Shown here: positions 35,749 through 45,273 of the stretch, piece after piece
Layout of the letters: the number at the start of each line of letters is the position of its first letter
Numbering within the stretch: position 1 is the first letter of the stretch
NCBI GenBank assembly: GCA_025362395.1
Contig: JANYGK010000010.1
Coordinates: forward strand, 1-54,697
Source of the DNA: Bacteroidota bacterium
GTDB taxonomy: Bacteria > Bacteroidota > Bacteroidia > B-17B0 > Aurantibacillaceae
Length of the DNA stretch: 54,697 nt
Direction: 5' to 3'
Notes under the pieces: generated by a model
The model's database searches: none
The model's input: only the letters and a program-made list of their open reading frames with translations
Told to the model about the DNA's origin: nothing
Position numbers and translations under genes: made by a program

Positions 35749-38460
35749 ATGGCAAAGAAGACTCCTCCGGCAGATAAACAACCTGTTTTTAACGAATTAG
35801 ATAATAGCTTCCGCTTTTTTCCTTTCAAAAACTTAAAAGCACCTTACATCGTCATTATTTTATTAGGCTTAATTTTTAATTTAACCTCACTGCATAATGA
35901 ATATGCCTTGGATGACGGGATCATCATTCACCAAAACGACCATGTTATAAAAGGCGCTGTGGGCATTAAGGATATTATGACCAAGGATGCTTACGAAAGC
36001 TTTTATCGTAAAATGAATGCGACCGATCAGTTAGCCGGTGGTCGTTACCGTCCATTATCCGTTGTTAGTTTTGCCCTTGAGCAGGAAATTATAGGAATTT
36101 ACCCTACAGGAAATTACACAGCTACGGAAGACAAAAATCATAATGGTGTGATTGATAAAAATTCGGATCCGTATAAAGCAGAATATAATAAATGGAATGA
36201 TTTAAATTCCAACGGCGTAGTTGATCCCAACGAGTGCATTAATTGCTGGGACTTAAACGAAAACGGAAAACAGGATTTGGACAGTGAAGACTTGAATGAT
36301 GACGGGATAATTAATGAAGTTGATTGCCAGGTGAAAGATGCATCTATAAGACATGGGGTAAACATTGTTACTTTTATTATTGGTGTTATGCTTTTCTATT
36401 TGTTTTTAAGCACTTGCATTTTCAGCGATTTTAAAGATCTGGCGTTCCTCTCGGCTTTATTATTTTTAATGCATCCCCTGCATACAGAGGTAATTGCCAA
36501 CGTTAAGAGCAGGGATGAAATTTTCTCGCTCATCTTTCTCTCCCTCACGTTCTTTTATTCCTTTAAATACACCGATTATCAAAATTATCTTAAAACTCCG
36601 GGGTTCTTCACCAATACTTCCGATGAAATTAAAAAACTTTATTTTGTAATTGTTGCACTTATTGTCGGATTCTTCTTATTTTTAATGAGAACAAGCGGTG
36701 TAGCAGTAATGGTTCCTTCTGTTGCTATTGCCGGTATGATCCTATACAGGTCATACTTAACTTTTTTCAAAAATCAAAAATACAGTCGTAATGAAATGCT
36801 GCTTTGGGCCTCATTCTCCTTCTTCCTTTCCTTATTATCAAAAGAATATGCCGTAACACTTTTAATATTGATACCGGTAGCCATGTATATTTTTCATAAA
36901 AATGATTTTGAAATAAAACCTTTTCTAATTGCACTGGGAGCGTTAGCGGTTATTGCTTTTGGCGCCATATTGTTTCTTAAAGCAGGTTCGCCTGATATGA
37001 AGAAAAACGCTGTTATGCTTAAAGCCGCGGCTGTAGTAATTGCTGTTGGAGGCGGTTATGTTTTATCTAAATATTTTAAGCGTTACATGAACATATTCCT
37101 CGTTATGTTCCTGTTTATCATATCTGCGGGTATTATGTTATACTTAAAATATAGATCAGATATTGATCCTAACCCAAATCACAAACCTAATTATGGCTAC
37201 TGGTTATTTCCGTTTATTTATTTAGGCTTAGGCATTTTTGTAGTAGGAAAAACCAACAAACAAAACAATTTCCATACTTTATTAAGTTGGATGTATTTTG
37301 TAACCCTGTTTTATTTGGCCATGCGTTTGGTAGCCGTAAAACTAAAACCGGGTGTACCCGATACCGAAATTTTAAATAACCCGTATTTATTAGCAACGCA
37401 GGCCGAGCAGTGGGCAACAAAAGTATTTGTATTACTAAAATACTTTATGCTGTGTTGGTTACCGCATCCGTTATCGTCCGATTATTCATTCAACACTATC
37501 GAATTCAGATCCTGGACCAGTTGGGATACCATTGTATCTTTATTCTTACACATTGGCTTAGCCATATTAGGATTATGGTTATTCATGAAAAAACACATTC
37601 TCGGTTTTGCTATACTTATTTACTTCGCGTTTCTGTTAATGATCGGTAACATTTTAATGGACATTGGAGCTACCATGGGCGAGCGTTTGTTATTTCACTC
37701 AACTATAGGATTTGTTATTGCCTTTGCATGGCTTATTCTTAAAGCCTTCGAAAAAATTCCTAACTCTGTATCCTTGACTACTAAACGAATCGGTTTCTTA
37801 AGCTTATTGGCCGTTATGACATTTTTATACGGTTGTAAAACATGGGAACGTAACTGGGATTGGAAAAATGATATTTCTCTTTTCTTAAAAGACGTAGAAA
37901 CTGTTCCTAACTCCGTATTGGTTCTTGGTAATGCCGGAGCGCGTTATATTGACCTGTCAGACACCAAAAACTTCGTGGCTCACCGTAAAGAATCTTTAGA
38001 AAAAGGGATCAAATATTTAAAACACGCGGTTGAACTACATCCCCGTTACGTAAACGGCTACTTAAATTTAGGTTTAGGAAGCTATAAACTAGGCCGCGAC
38101 CGTGACGCTTTATATTATTGGAAACAGGCAGAGGCTTTATACCCTAACAATCCTTACTTAAAAAATTATTACATAGTTATGTATAACGACCTGTTGAACC
38201 GCGGTTATCAAAAGGCACAACGCGGACAGTTAGACAGTGCCATTTATGAATTAAGAAAAACCATTATTTTAGACAAGCTTAACCCTGAAGGATTTTATAA
38301 TATTGGCGGTGCTTATTACCAAAAAAGAAATTATGATAAAGCGAAAATGTATTGGGAGCAATGTTTAAAATTAAACCCTAACCATGTACAGGCTAAAGCA
38401 GGCTTATCAACTATTGTAACAGTAACGGTTCCAACTGCACCACAACCTGTTGTAAAATAA
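35749..38460 (+). CDS. TMTC-like GT-C membrane protein with calcium-loop insert and TPRs
   Basis: 903 residues. The first membrane helix (about 32-49) leads into a periplasmic loop with the acidic DD pair D55-D56 (YALDDGIII) and GGRYRPLSVVSFALE, as in GT-C mannosyltransferases of the TMTC/PMT type. HPLHTEVIANVKSRDEI follows the next helix. Residues 128-193 carry four DxNxNG/DG loops, at 128-136, 151-159, 168-176 and 181-189, plus C163, C166 and C193. These look like dockerin/thrombospondin-3 calcium sites. About a dozen more helices run to near residue 700, then TPRs (about 755-885). Likely O-glycosylation of exported proteins from a polyprenyl-linked sugar, by inference from TMTC. Confidence 0.75.
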   Translation: MAKKTPPADKQPVFNELDNSFRFFPFKNLKAPYIVIILLGLIFNLTSLHNEYALDDGIIIHQNDHVIKGAVGIKDIMTKDAYESFYRKMNATDQLAGGRYRPLSVVSFALEQEIIGIYPTGNYTATEDKNHNGVIDKNSDPYKAEYNKWNDLNSNGVVDPNECINCWDLNENGKQDLDSEDLNDDGIINEVDCQVKDASIRHGVNIVTFIIGVMLFYLFLSTCIFSDFKDLAFLSALLFLMHPLHTEVIANVKSRDEIFSLIFLSLTFFYSFKYTDYQNYLKTPGFFTNTSDEIKKLYFVIVALIVGFFLFLMRTSGVAVMVPSVAIAGMILYRSYLTFFKNQKYSRNEMLLWASFSFFLSLLSKEYAVTLLILIPVAMYIFHKNDFEIKPFLIALGALAVIAFGAILFLKAGSPDMKKNAVMLKAAAVVIAVGGGYVLSKYFKRYMNIFLVMFLFIISAGIMLYLKYRSDIDPNPNHKPNYGYWLFPFIYLGLGIFVVGKTNKQNNFHTLLSWMYFVTLFYLAMRLVAVKLKPGVPDTEILNNPYLLATQAEQWATKVFVLLKYFMLCWLPHPLSSDYSFNTIEFRSWTSWDTIVSLFLHIGLAILGLWLFMKKHILGFAILIYFAFLLMIGNILMDIGATMGERLLFHSTIGFVIAFAWLILKAFEKIPNSVSLTTKRIGFLSLLAVMTFLYGCKTWERNWDWKNDISLFLKDVETVPNSVLVLGNAGARYIDLSDTKNFVAHRKESLEKGIKYLKHAVELHPRYVNGYLNLGLGSYKLGRDRDALYYWKQAEALYPNNPYLKNYYIVMYNDLLNRGYQKAQRGQLDSAIYELRKTIILDKLNPEGFYNIGGAYYQKRNYDKAKMYWEQCLKLNPNHVQAKAGLSTIVTVTVPTAPQPVVK

Positions 38461-38475
38461 AGAATGTAACAATAA

Positions 38476-38510
38476 AAAAAGTCTCCTGTAAGTACTACGG
38501 GAGACTTTTT
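38476..38510. terminator. Bidirectional terminator between convergent genes
   Basis: Perfect 11-bp stem AAAAAGTCTCC (38476-38486) / GGAGACTTTTT (38500-38510) with A- and T-runs on either side, between the TMTC-like gene and the convergent phosphatase gene. Confidence 0.8.
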
Positions 38511-38569
38511 ATTTTACAAAAATGAAGCGTGAATCTAAAGAAAGTACTATAAAGTATGGGCAATATCAA

Positions 38570-40582
38570 CTATATTACTTTAATCCCGATCACACTTACA
38601 TCGTCTATTTGCTCGTAGCTGCCTTTCCAGGCTTCAAATGTTTTTTCTAAGTTTTCCTTTTGAGAAAGTGTATCCTGATCGCTTATCTGTATCAACAGAT
38701 CCATAAACGGTTTATATTTCATTTTCTTGCCTCTTTCTCCTCCAAACTGATCGGCATAGCCGTCTGTACTTAAATAGATGATATCGCCTTTCTGTAAAGG
38801 AATAACCATACTATTAAAGGGATGCTCTGTTTCGAGGTAAGTACCGATTGGCATCTTATCTGCTTTATATTCGGTTATCTGCCTATGTCTTAAAAGCCAT
38901 AGGGGATTATTAGCGCCGGCAAACTCAAGGGTATTATCCATTTTATTCCAAACGCACAAAGAAATGTCCATGCCGTCTTTCTGTTCTGTCATTCCTTTTT
39001 GTTCAAGCGCGGAAATAATTTTAGAACGAAGTTTGTTTAAAATTTCATCGGCCTTAAAGATTTTATTTTCCACAACGATCTCATTTAAAAAACTATTGCC
39101 AAGCATGCTCATAAATCCTCCGGGAACGCCATGTCCCGTGCAATCGGCAAGGGCAAATACAGAGCGACCGTTGGGCGTGTTGTATGCCCAATAGAAATCG
39201 CCGCTCACAATGTCTTTTGGTTTAAATACAATAAAATGTTCTTTCGATATTTTATTCCATACGTCTTCTCCCGTTAAAACAGCCTGTTGAATCCGTTTAG
39301 CATAATTAATGCTGTCTATGATCTCCTTTTGCTTTATATCTACCAGTTCTTTCTGTCGCGTAATCTCTTCGTTTTTAAATTCTACCTGCATTTTCTGGTT
39401 CTCGATAATGAGGTTTGCCTTTTTGGTTTTGCGGAAGTTTACAAAGGCTATAACACCAAAAAAACCCGACCCGAGTAATGCAAGAGAACCTAACAGAATA
39501 ATAAATGATTTTTGCTCATTTTGTCTTTCTTTGAAATCAATTTCCAGCGATTGATTTTGTATTTGAAGCTCTTTTTTCTCCGTTTCGTATTTTGCTTCCA
39601 TCTCATGTGTTAATTGCATGGCCTGCTGTTGAGCTAACGTATCAATAACACTAAGCGTCTGCGAAAAATAGTATTTCGCACTGTCATAATTTTTTTCGAA
39701 AAGATAAACCATCGCAAGGTCTTTATATACAAATCTTAAATTATCTTTTGCGCCTGATAACAGTGAATAGTTTTTAGCCTTTAGTAATGCTGCCTTTGTA
39801 GCTTTTTGGAAAGCCGGACCTTTTGAATCCAAAACCAAAGCCAGATTAATGTACGCAGGGATCAACAAGTTGTACATAGTGTTCTTCTCAAGAAAAGAAG
39901 AAGACAGATTCACATAATAAATGGCAGAATCTACCTGTGAAGAATGACAAAGCTTGCTTCCGTAAGATGACATCATTGAGTAATACTTAAGGCTGTCATT
40001 TAAAAGTTTAGAATTAGAAAATGCCATCTTTGCATAGCTGATTGCTCCGGGATAATTGTTTAATTTAACGCAAGAAGACGCAATGTTATTATATACATTT
40101 ATTACGCCAACGCGCCAGTTTATTTTTTCAAATATGACCGCCGCTTTTTTACTATCCTCAATAGCGCCGGAAAAATCACCGGTTGAGTTTTTGACCAAAG
40201 CAAAACTTTGATATACTTTACCGATCCCTTTATCATTACCTGTTTTTTGAAAATAAACCAATGCCTTCTTGTAATAGCTCAAAGCGCTGTCCATTTTGTT
40301 CTCCATGTGATAGCTGTTTCCAAATTGAACAAATACATCACCTTTTACCACACTGTTCGCTTCTGCCAATAGAGCAGCAATACCGGCATATTTCCTTACG
40401 CTGTCAGAATTGACCCCTGTAAAAATGTTTGCGATCTTAACGTATAATTTGGCTGCCGAATCCTTTTTTACAGTTGAGGCGATCTTTTTCAAAGAATCAA
40501 CAATAGGCATTTGCGCCGAAACATCACCGGAATGGCAGATGAACGGTATACATATTATAAAAGCCAACCAATAACGTTTCAT
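38570..40582 (-). CDS. TPR-SpoIIE serine phosphatase
   Basis: From ATG 40582, 670 residues (the frame extends to 40627 but that would overlap radA and precede the signal peptide). Signal peptide about 1-24, TPR repeats to about 330, a membrane helix near 350-375, a coiled-coil linker, then a PP2C/SpoIIE domain (about 445-670). Seen motifs are KPKDIVSGDFYWAY, ALADCTGHGVPGGFMSM and LSTDGYADQFGG with metal-binding Asp residues. Sensor TPRs outside and a phosphatase inside suggest control of a phosphorylated STAS antagonist, but no such target is nearby. It lies 20 bp downstream of radA on the same strand. Confidence 0.88.
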   Translation of the reverse strand: MKRYWLAFIICIPFICHSGDVSAQMPIVDSLKKIASTVKKDSAAKLYVKIANIFTGVNSDSVRKYAGIAALLAEANSVVKGDVFVQFGNSYHMENKMDSALSYYKKALVYFQKTGNDKGIGKVYQSFALVKNSTGDFSGAIEDSKKAAVIFEKINWRVGVINVYNNIASSCVKLNNYPGAISYAKMAFSNSKLLNDSLKYYSMMSSYGSKLCHSSQVDSAIYYVNLSSSFLEKNTMYNLLIPAYINLALVLDSKGPAFQKATKAALLKAKNYSLLSGAKDNLRFVYKDLAMVYLFEKNYDSAKYYFSQTLSVIDTLAQQQAMQLTHEMEAKYETEKKELQIQNQSLEIDFKERQNEQKSFIILLGSLALLGSGFFGVIAFVNFRKTKKANLIIENQKMQVEFKNEEITRQKELVDIKQKEIIDSINYAKRIQQAVLTGEDVWNKISKEHFIVFKPKDIVSGDFYWAYNTPNGRSVFALADCTGHGVPGGFMSMLGNSFLNEIVVENKIFKADEILNKLRSKIISALEQKGMTEQKDGMDISLCVWNKMDNTLEFAGANNPLWLLRHRQITEYKADKMPIGTYLETEHPFNSMVIPLQKGDIIYLSTDGYADQFGGERGKKMKYKPFMDLLIQISDQDTLSQKENLEKTFEAWKGSYEQIDDVSVIGIKVI

Positions 40583-40601
40583 AAAAGTAAATTTAAAAAA
40601 A

Positions 40602-41984
40602 TTACCCGAACAGTTTAGAAAAAACATCCTCCATCTTTGTAACGGCCACCACTTCTATTTTAAATTGCTTTAAGTCAAGGCCCTTCAAATTATAGGATGA
40701 AATATAAATGGTTTCAAATCCCAGTTTCTGCGCTTCCGAAATGCGCTGATCTATGCGGTTCACCGGGCGTATCTCTCCCGTTAAGCCAACCTCTGCGGCA
40801 AAGCAAACATTTTGTGCAATGGGCAGGTCTTCATTACTTGATAATACGGCACAAACCAAAGCTAAATCAATTCCGGGGTCTTCCACTTTTAAGCCACCCG
40901 CAATATTAATAAACACATCTTTAGCCCCTAACCTAAACCCACAGCGTTTTTCCAGCACTGCCAGTAACATCGACAGCCTTCTGAGATCGAAGCCCGTAGA
41001 AGAGCGCTGTGGCGTGCCGTAAGCTGCCGTGCTTACCAAAGCCTGTGTTTCAATTAATAAGGGGCGATTGCCCTCCAACGTTGCCGCAATAGCTACGCCG
41101 CTGGTAGCATCCTGCCGGTTGGTAATTAAAATTTCCGACGGGTTCAACACTTCTTTTAAGCCTTCGCCGTTCATTTCATAAATGCCCATTTCGTTAGTGC
41201 TGCCAAACCGGTTTTTGGTAGCGCGTAATAAACGGTAAATATGATTTCGGTCGCCCTCAAACTGTAGCACTGTATCAACCATGTGCTCCAAAACTTTCGG
41301 ACCTGCTAAACTTCCCTCCTTCGTAATATGGCCTATCATAAACACCGGTATATTGGTTTCTTTGGCAAAACGTAAAAATTCAGCGGCACATTCGCGCACT
41401 TGGCTTACACTGCCCGGGCTGCTGTCAATATAGCTTGTGTGAATGGTCTGTATAGAATCAATTACCACCAACTGAGGTTGAACGATATTAATTTGTGTAA
41501 ATATATTCTGTGTATTGGTTTCCTGTAGAATAAAGCAGTTTTCGGTGGTAATACCGATGCGTTCAGCGCGCATTTTTATTTGCTGCTCACTTTCTTCACC
41601 ACTTACATACAGTACTTTTAAATTCTTTAATCGTAAGGCCAACTGCAGCATGAGAGTTGATTTCCCAATTCCGGGTTCACCTCCAAACAATACTAAGCTG
41701 CCGGGAACAATTCCGCCGCCCAACACACGCGTTAATTCTTGTCCCGGTACGGGAATACGGGGGTACTCGGCCAAACCTATTTCCTGCAATAAAATAGATT
41801 TATTCGATTGGTTATTTTCGTTTTTTGAAGATGAAAATAATTGCAAGCGATCGTTCTTGTTTTCTTTGTGAACAATTTCTTCTACCATGGTATTCCATTC
41901 ATTGCAGCTGTTACATTTGCCGGCCCATTTAGCAGCTTGTGCACCACAGCTTTGGCAGAAATACGATGTTTTTGTTTTTGACAT
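40602..41984 (-). CDS. radA: DNA repair protein RadA
   Basis: 460 residues. The N-terminal zinc finger has C10, C13, C24 and C27. The RecA-like core has Walker A GEPGIGKST (102-110) and the RadA signature KNRFG (257-261). The C-terminal domain is Lon-like (ISEAQKLGFETIYIS region) without a catalytic protease role. RadA promotes branch migration in homologous recombination. Start at ATG 41984 gives the canonical KTSYFCQSCG N-terminus. The TPR-SpoIIE gene follows on the same strand. Confidence 0.97.
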   Translation of the reverse strand: MSKTKTSYFCQSCGAQAAKWAGKCNSCNEWNTMVEEIVHKENKNDRLQLFSSSKNENNQSNKSILLQEIGLAEYPRIPVPGQELTRVLGGGIVPGSLVLFGGEPGIGKSTLMLQLALRLKNLKVLYVSGEESEQQIKMRAERIGITTENCFILQETNTQNIFTQINIVQPQLVVIDSIQTIHTSYIDSSPGSVSQVRECAAEFLRFAKETNIPVFMIGHITKEGSLAGPKVLEHMVDTVLQFEGDRNHIYRLLRATKNRFGSTNEMGIYEMNGEGLKEVLNPSEILITNRQDATSGVAIAATLEGNRPLLIETQALVSTAAYGTPQRSSTGFDLRRLSMLLAVLEKRCGFRLGAKDVFINIAGGLKVEDPGIDLALVCAVLSSNEDLPIAQNVCFAAEVGLTGEIRPVNRIDQRISEAQKLGFETIYISSYNLKGLDLKQFKIEVVAVTKMEDVFSKLFG

Positions 41985-42074
41985 TATTGTAAATTTTAAT
42001 ATACCAAAAATACAATAAGTTATAGCGGGACGTTGCTACAAATTGTAGCTAATTATTTAAAGAGAGTATTTATA

Positions 42075-43076
42075 TTAAAGCTTAAGCGTGTTCTTTTTTC
42101 CGATATACTCATAATTTTCTGTGATCCAGGTATCACAGGCTTTATATCCTAAATCTTTTAAATACATCATAAAATCCCAGGTCGTATTTAATTTAGACGA
42201 TAAGTTAAGTGACCCCAATTCATTATCGGCACTGATATTATGTAAATAAACCGGCTTCAGCTTTCCGCCAAGCGTAATGCCCTGCTCTACTAATTCCTGT
42301 TTAAATTTTATGAGTTTTAATTCAAGCATTAAGGAAGAGTTAAAACTCAATTCATTCACCCTGTCTTTTATATCTTCGATACTCGTAGGAACTGTTTTTA
42401 TGTTTTTAGGGTTTATTTGTATCAGTAAAATATCATCCGTGTTTTCTGTATGATCTATCAATGGCTGTAGCGGAGGATTACCGATGTACCCGCCGTCCCA
42501 ATAATATTCCCCGTCAATTTCAACGGCATCATACATATAAGGCAAACAGGCCGATGCCAAGATGGTTTTTGCCGTTATCTCGGAATGACCGAATACACGG
42601 GCCTCGCAGGTTTTTACATTAGTAGCGCATACAAATAATTTTGGTGGATTTAATTTATGTAATTCCGTAAAATCAATCACCTCATTCAATATTTTTTCGA
42701 GCGGGTTATACTGCATCGGGTTTAATTGCTTTGGTGTAAAATTTTCAGCGCTCATACTAAATAACCTGTAAGTAGGAGAAAAATCCATATTTCCCGGGCT
42801 CATCATTTTATCAAGCCAGCTCGGCTGCAAGGGCGATAACTTTCCGGCTTCCGATATTTTATGCCAAAACTTAACAAGCAAATGTTTCGCTAAATTTTTG
42901 CCGCCTTTTTTTAATCCGTAAATCGTACATACGCCATTCATTGCTCCGGCACTGGTGCCGCAAATCCCGTCAATTTCTATGCGTTCATCATCAAGTAATC
43001 TGTCTATAACGCCCCAAGTATAAGCCCCGTGAGCCCCGCCTCCCTGTAAGGCCAGATCAATTTTTTTAGTTTTCAT
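42075..43076 (-). CDS. Patatin-like phospholipase
   Basis: From ATG 43076, 333 residues (TTG 43085 is possible). The oxyanion-hole motif GGGAHGAY, nucleophile S42 in GTSAGAMNG, and catalytic Asp D194 in WDGGYIGNPPL give the Ser-Asp dyad of patatin lipases. No signal peptide is present, so it is probably cytoplasmic and acts on membrane phospholipids or acyl esters. It is a single gene between radA and the repeat-bearing gap after dnaX. Confidence 0.9.
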   Translation of the reverse strand: MKTKKIDLALQGGGAHGAYTWGVIDRLLDDERIEIDGICGTSAGAMNGVCTIYGLKKGGKNLAKHLLVKFWHKISEAGKLSPLQPSWLDKMMSPGNMDFSPTYRLFSMSAENFTPKQLNPMQYNPLEKILNEVIDFTELHKLNPPKLFVCATNVKTCEARVFGHSEITAKTILASACLPYMYDAVEIDGEYYWDGGYIGNPPLQPLIDHTENTDDILLIQINPKNIKTVPTSIEDIKDRVNELSFNSSLMLELKLIKFKQELVEQGITLGGKLKPVYLHNISADNELGSLNLSSKLNTTWDFMMYLKDLGYKACDTWITENYEYIGKKNTLKL

Positions 43077-43178
43077 GACCAACAAAATATTTACTTAAAA
43101 TTAGCAAAAAAATTTAAGTATCCTAATTGCTCGCTCAACGGTTAAGGTAAAGAATACATGGAATTGATAAATTAAAAC

Positions 43179-43457
43179 GATAAAGATTAATATAAGATAT
43201 TAGAATACGTTAAGTTGAGTACGTCTCTCATGCTTTGGTAATAGGAGTGCGGCGTATTTTGAGCGAACGGTGCAAACTGCAAGTTTGAAAGGCATATGCG
43301 GGGGCTACTTGAAGTTGGCGTTTGCTCTTGTTCCTCAAACTTGCGGGATTGTTTTTTTTGTTCAAGCGAAAGATAGAAGAAGATAAATTAAAATACCAAT
43401 TCCGGTTTCCATATTATTCTAATATGCCATTATAAATAAAAAGATAAAGATTAATAT
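43179..43457 (+). mobile_element. MITE-like unit containing repeat B, next to dnaX
   Basis: A 15-bp perfect direct repeat GATAAAGATTAATAT occurs at 43179-43193 and 43443-43457; the right copy includes the dnaX stop codon. Just inside lies an 11-bp inverted repeat, ATATTAGAATA (43197-43207) / TATTCTAATAT (43415-43425). The dispersed repeat copy B fills the centre. The arrangement is that of a small non-coding transposed unit with a target duplication, but both flanking repeats are AT-rich and no transposase is present, so chance or local duplication remain possible. The rest of the 374-bp gap (43077-43450) holds nothing I recognise. Confidence 0.35.
43219..43374 (+). repeat. Dispersed structured repeat, copy B
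   Basis: Homologous to 8717-8876 in scattered blocks (CTCTCATGCTTTGG, GTGCAAACTGC, GCGGGGGCTAC, GAAGTTGG, T-run then GTTCAAG). Its central stem is a perfect 10-bp inverted repeat GCAAGTTTGA (43279-43288) / TCAAACTTGC (43335-43344), different in sequence from copy A's stem but in the equivalent position. An alternative hairpin CAAAC/GTTTG (43273-43287) competes for the left arm, as in copy A. It is non-coding and noticeably richer in G+C than the surrounding spacer. Confidence 0.6.
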
Positions 43458-45160
43458 TCGATATCCAGGTCAAACCTCTTTTTCAATTCAAGTAAAGAAG
43501 GATTTTTCTCAGCCATTAGTTTAAATTTATCTTGCGGCTTATAGGCTTTTACTTCGCCCTGTAGTTCTGATACTTTTATTTCGAGCTGCGCTTGCTTATT
43601 AATCAACATATTCCTAAGCTCATCAAGCATGTCTTGTTTAATACTGGTAAGCATTTGCATTTGCACCTCGTTATTAAGCATAATAACAATAGTGCTTTGT
43701 TGTAAGCTTATATTACTCGATGTTAAGGTGGCATACAATTGTTTATTGCCCATTTTAGATTTTTCTTCGGCAAATTGTTTTACCGCATTCGCTACTCTCT
43801 CAATGCTAAGCTCAACATCCACACTGTTGGCATACTCTTTAACATCAATGGTTTCAACTACAGTCTGTGCATGCTTTGCGGTATCCTGTAATAAAAATTG
43901 CGATTTTATTTTTAGTTCGGTAAACCCTACAACAGGCCTGCTGCTGGTTTGAATAATTGGTTGTGAAGAAAATTTTACAGAGGCCGGCCCCTGCTCTAAT
44001 TCTTTTGGTTGAGCCTGAGACCCAAAACCGTTACTTAACTCATTTTTTTTTTCCGCATCCTGTGACGCGGTATTTAAATAGCTGATCTGCATTAAGGCCA
44101 TCTCAACCTGCAGTCGCTGGTTTTTAGCGGCTTTGTAATGAATATCGCATTTATTAATAACAGCCAGCGATTTTAATAAAAAAGGAGTAGCGCATAGTTG
44201 TGCCTGTTGAGCAAAACGTTGCTTTAAATTTTCACTTACTTCTAATAACTGAACCGTATACTGATCTTTACTTACCAATAAATTCCGCAAGTGTTCTCCA
44301 AATCCGATAATGAAATTATGCCCGTCGAATCCCTTTTTCAAAATATCGTCAAACGTTACCATTACTTCCGGTAAACGCCCGTTAATGGCGGCATCCGTTA
44401 ATTTAAAGTAGTAATCATAATCAAGCACATGCAAGTTTTCTACAACTTCTTTATACGTTAAATGATTTCCCGTAAAGGTTACCATTTGGTCAAAAATAGA
44501 ACAGGCATCACGCAAACCGCCATCCGCCTTTTGAGAAATTACGCTTAACGCTTCCGGCTCAAACGTAATATGCTCGCTGTTGGCAATATGCACCAATTGT
44601 TCGGTGATATCTTCCGCCTTAATACGGTTGAAGCTAAACACTTGGCAACGCGATAAAATCGTAGGAATAATTTTGTGCTTCTCTGTAGTTGCCAAAATAA
44701 ATTTAGCGTGCTTAGGCGGTTCTTCCAACGTTTTTAAAAACGCGTTAAACGCTGCGTTCGATAACATGTGCACTTCATCTATCACATACACTTTATAATC
44801 GCCCAACTGGGGCGCAAAACGCACCTGGTCTACTAAATTACGAATGTCTTCGACGGAGTTATTTGATGCCGCATCTAATTCATATACATTTAAAGACGCG
44901 CCTGAATCGAACGACACACATGACTCACACGCGTCACATGCCTCACCTTCGGGTGTAAGATTTGTACAGTTAATGGTTTTAGCGAAAATACGCGCGCAGG
45001 TGGTTTTACCTACCCCGCGCGGCCCGCAAAATAAATAAGCCTGGGCAACCTTACCGTTTTTAATGGCCTGCTTTAATGTATTGGTAATATGGCTTTGCCC
45101 AACCACCGTGTTAAAGTGCTGTGGACGATACTTACGAGCCGATACAATAAAATTATCCAT
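43451..45160 (-). CDS. dnaX: DNA polymerase III subunit gamma/tau
   Basis: 569 residues. The clamp-loader AAA+ ATPase domain has Walker A GPRGVGKT (46-53), zinc ligands C65, C75, C78 and C81, and Walker B VYVIDEV (124-130), followed by the SRC motif LSRCQVF. Domain III and a C-terminal tau-like extension follow. The protein loads the sliding clamp and couples polymerases at the fork. A TAAATTTG box (45174-45181, minus strand) lies 13 bp before the ATG. Its last codons and stop form one copy of the 15-bp direct repeat described at 43179-43457. Confidence 0.97.
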   Translation of the reverse strand: MDNFIVSARKYRPQHFNTVVGQSHITNTLKQAIKNGKVAQAYLFCGPRGVGKTTCARIFAKTINCTNLTPEGEACDACESCVSFDSGASLNVYELDAASNNSVEDIRNLVDQVRFAPQLGDYKVYVIDEVHMLSNAAFNAFLKTLEEPPKHAKFILATTEKHKIIPTILSRCQVFSFNRIKAEDITEQLVHIANSEHITFEPEALSVISQKADGGLRDACSIFDQMVTFTGNHLTYKEVVENLHVLDYDYYFKLTDAAINGRLPEVMVTFDDILKKGFDGHNFIIGFGEHLRNLLVSKDQYTVQLLEVSENLKQRFAQQAQLCATPFLLKSLAVINKCDIHYKAAKNQRLQVEMALMQISYLNTASQDAEKKNELSNGFGSQAQPKELEQGPASVKFSSQPIIQTSSRPVVGFTELKIKSQFLLQDTAKHAQTVVETIDVKEYANSVDVELSIERVANAVKQFAEEKSKMGNKQLYATLTSSNISLQQSTIVIMLNNEVQMQMLTSIKQDMLDELRNMLINKQAQLEIKVSELQGEVKAYKPQDKFKLMAEKNPSLLELKKRFDLDIEY

Positions 45161-45173
45161 GAATTTAGAACAT

Positions 45174-45181
45174 CAAATTTA
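45174..45181 (-). promoter_or_regulatory. TAnnTTTG -7 box for dnaX
   Basis: TAAATTTG on the minus strand, 13 bp before the dnaX ATG; no clear -33 TTTG at the expected spacing. Confidence 0.4.
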
Positions 45182-45238
45182 CGACTAATATCCCCATAAA
45201 AAAGGTTAAATTATTAACCGGGTGTGAATAAGTATCTA

Positions 45239-45246
45239 TATATTTG
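45239..45246 (+). promoter_or_regulatory. TAnnTTTG -7 box for the 45274 gene
   Basis: TATATTTG, 27 bp before the TTG start at 45274. It supports expression from this short divergent region shared with dnaX. Confidence 0.35.
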
Positions 45247-45273
45247 ATTTGAGCAAAACCCAAATACATTTTT

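Noticed and set aside
43194-43450. Repeat B as an integron attC site
   Set aside because: A GTTGAGT string fits the GTTRRRY core, but no matching RYYYAAC partner or L-box pairing is visible and no integrase is present.
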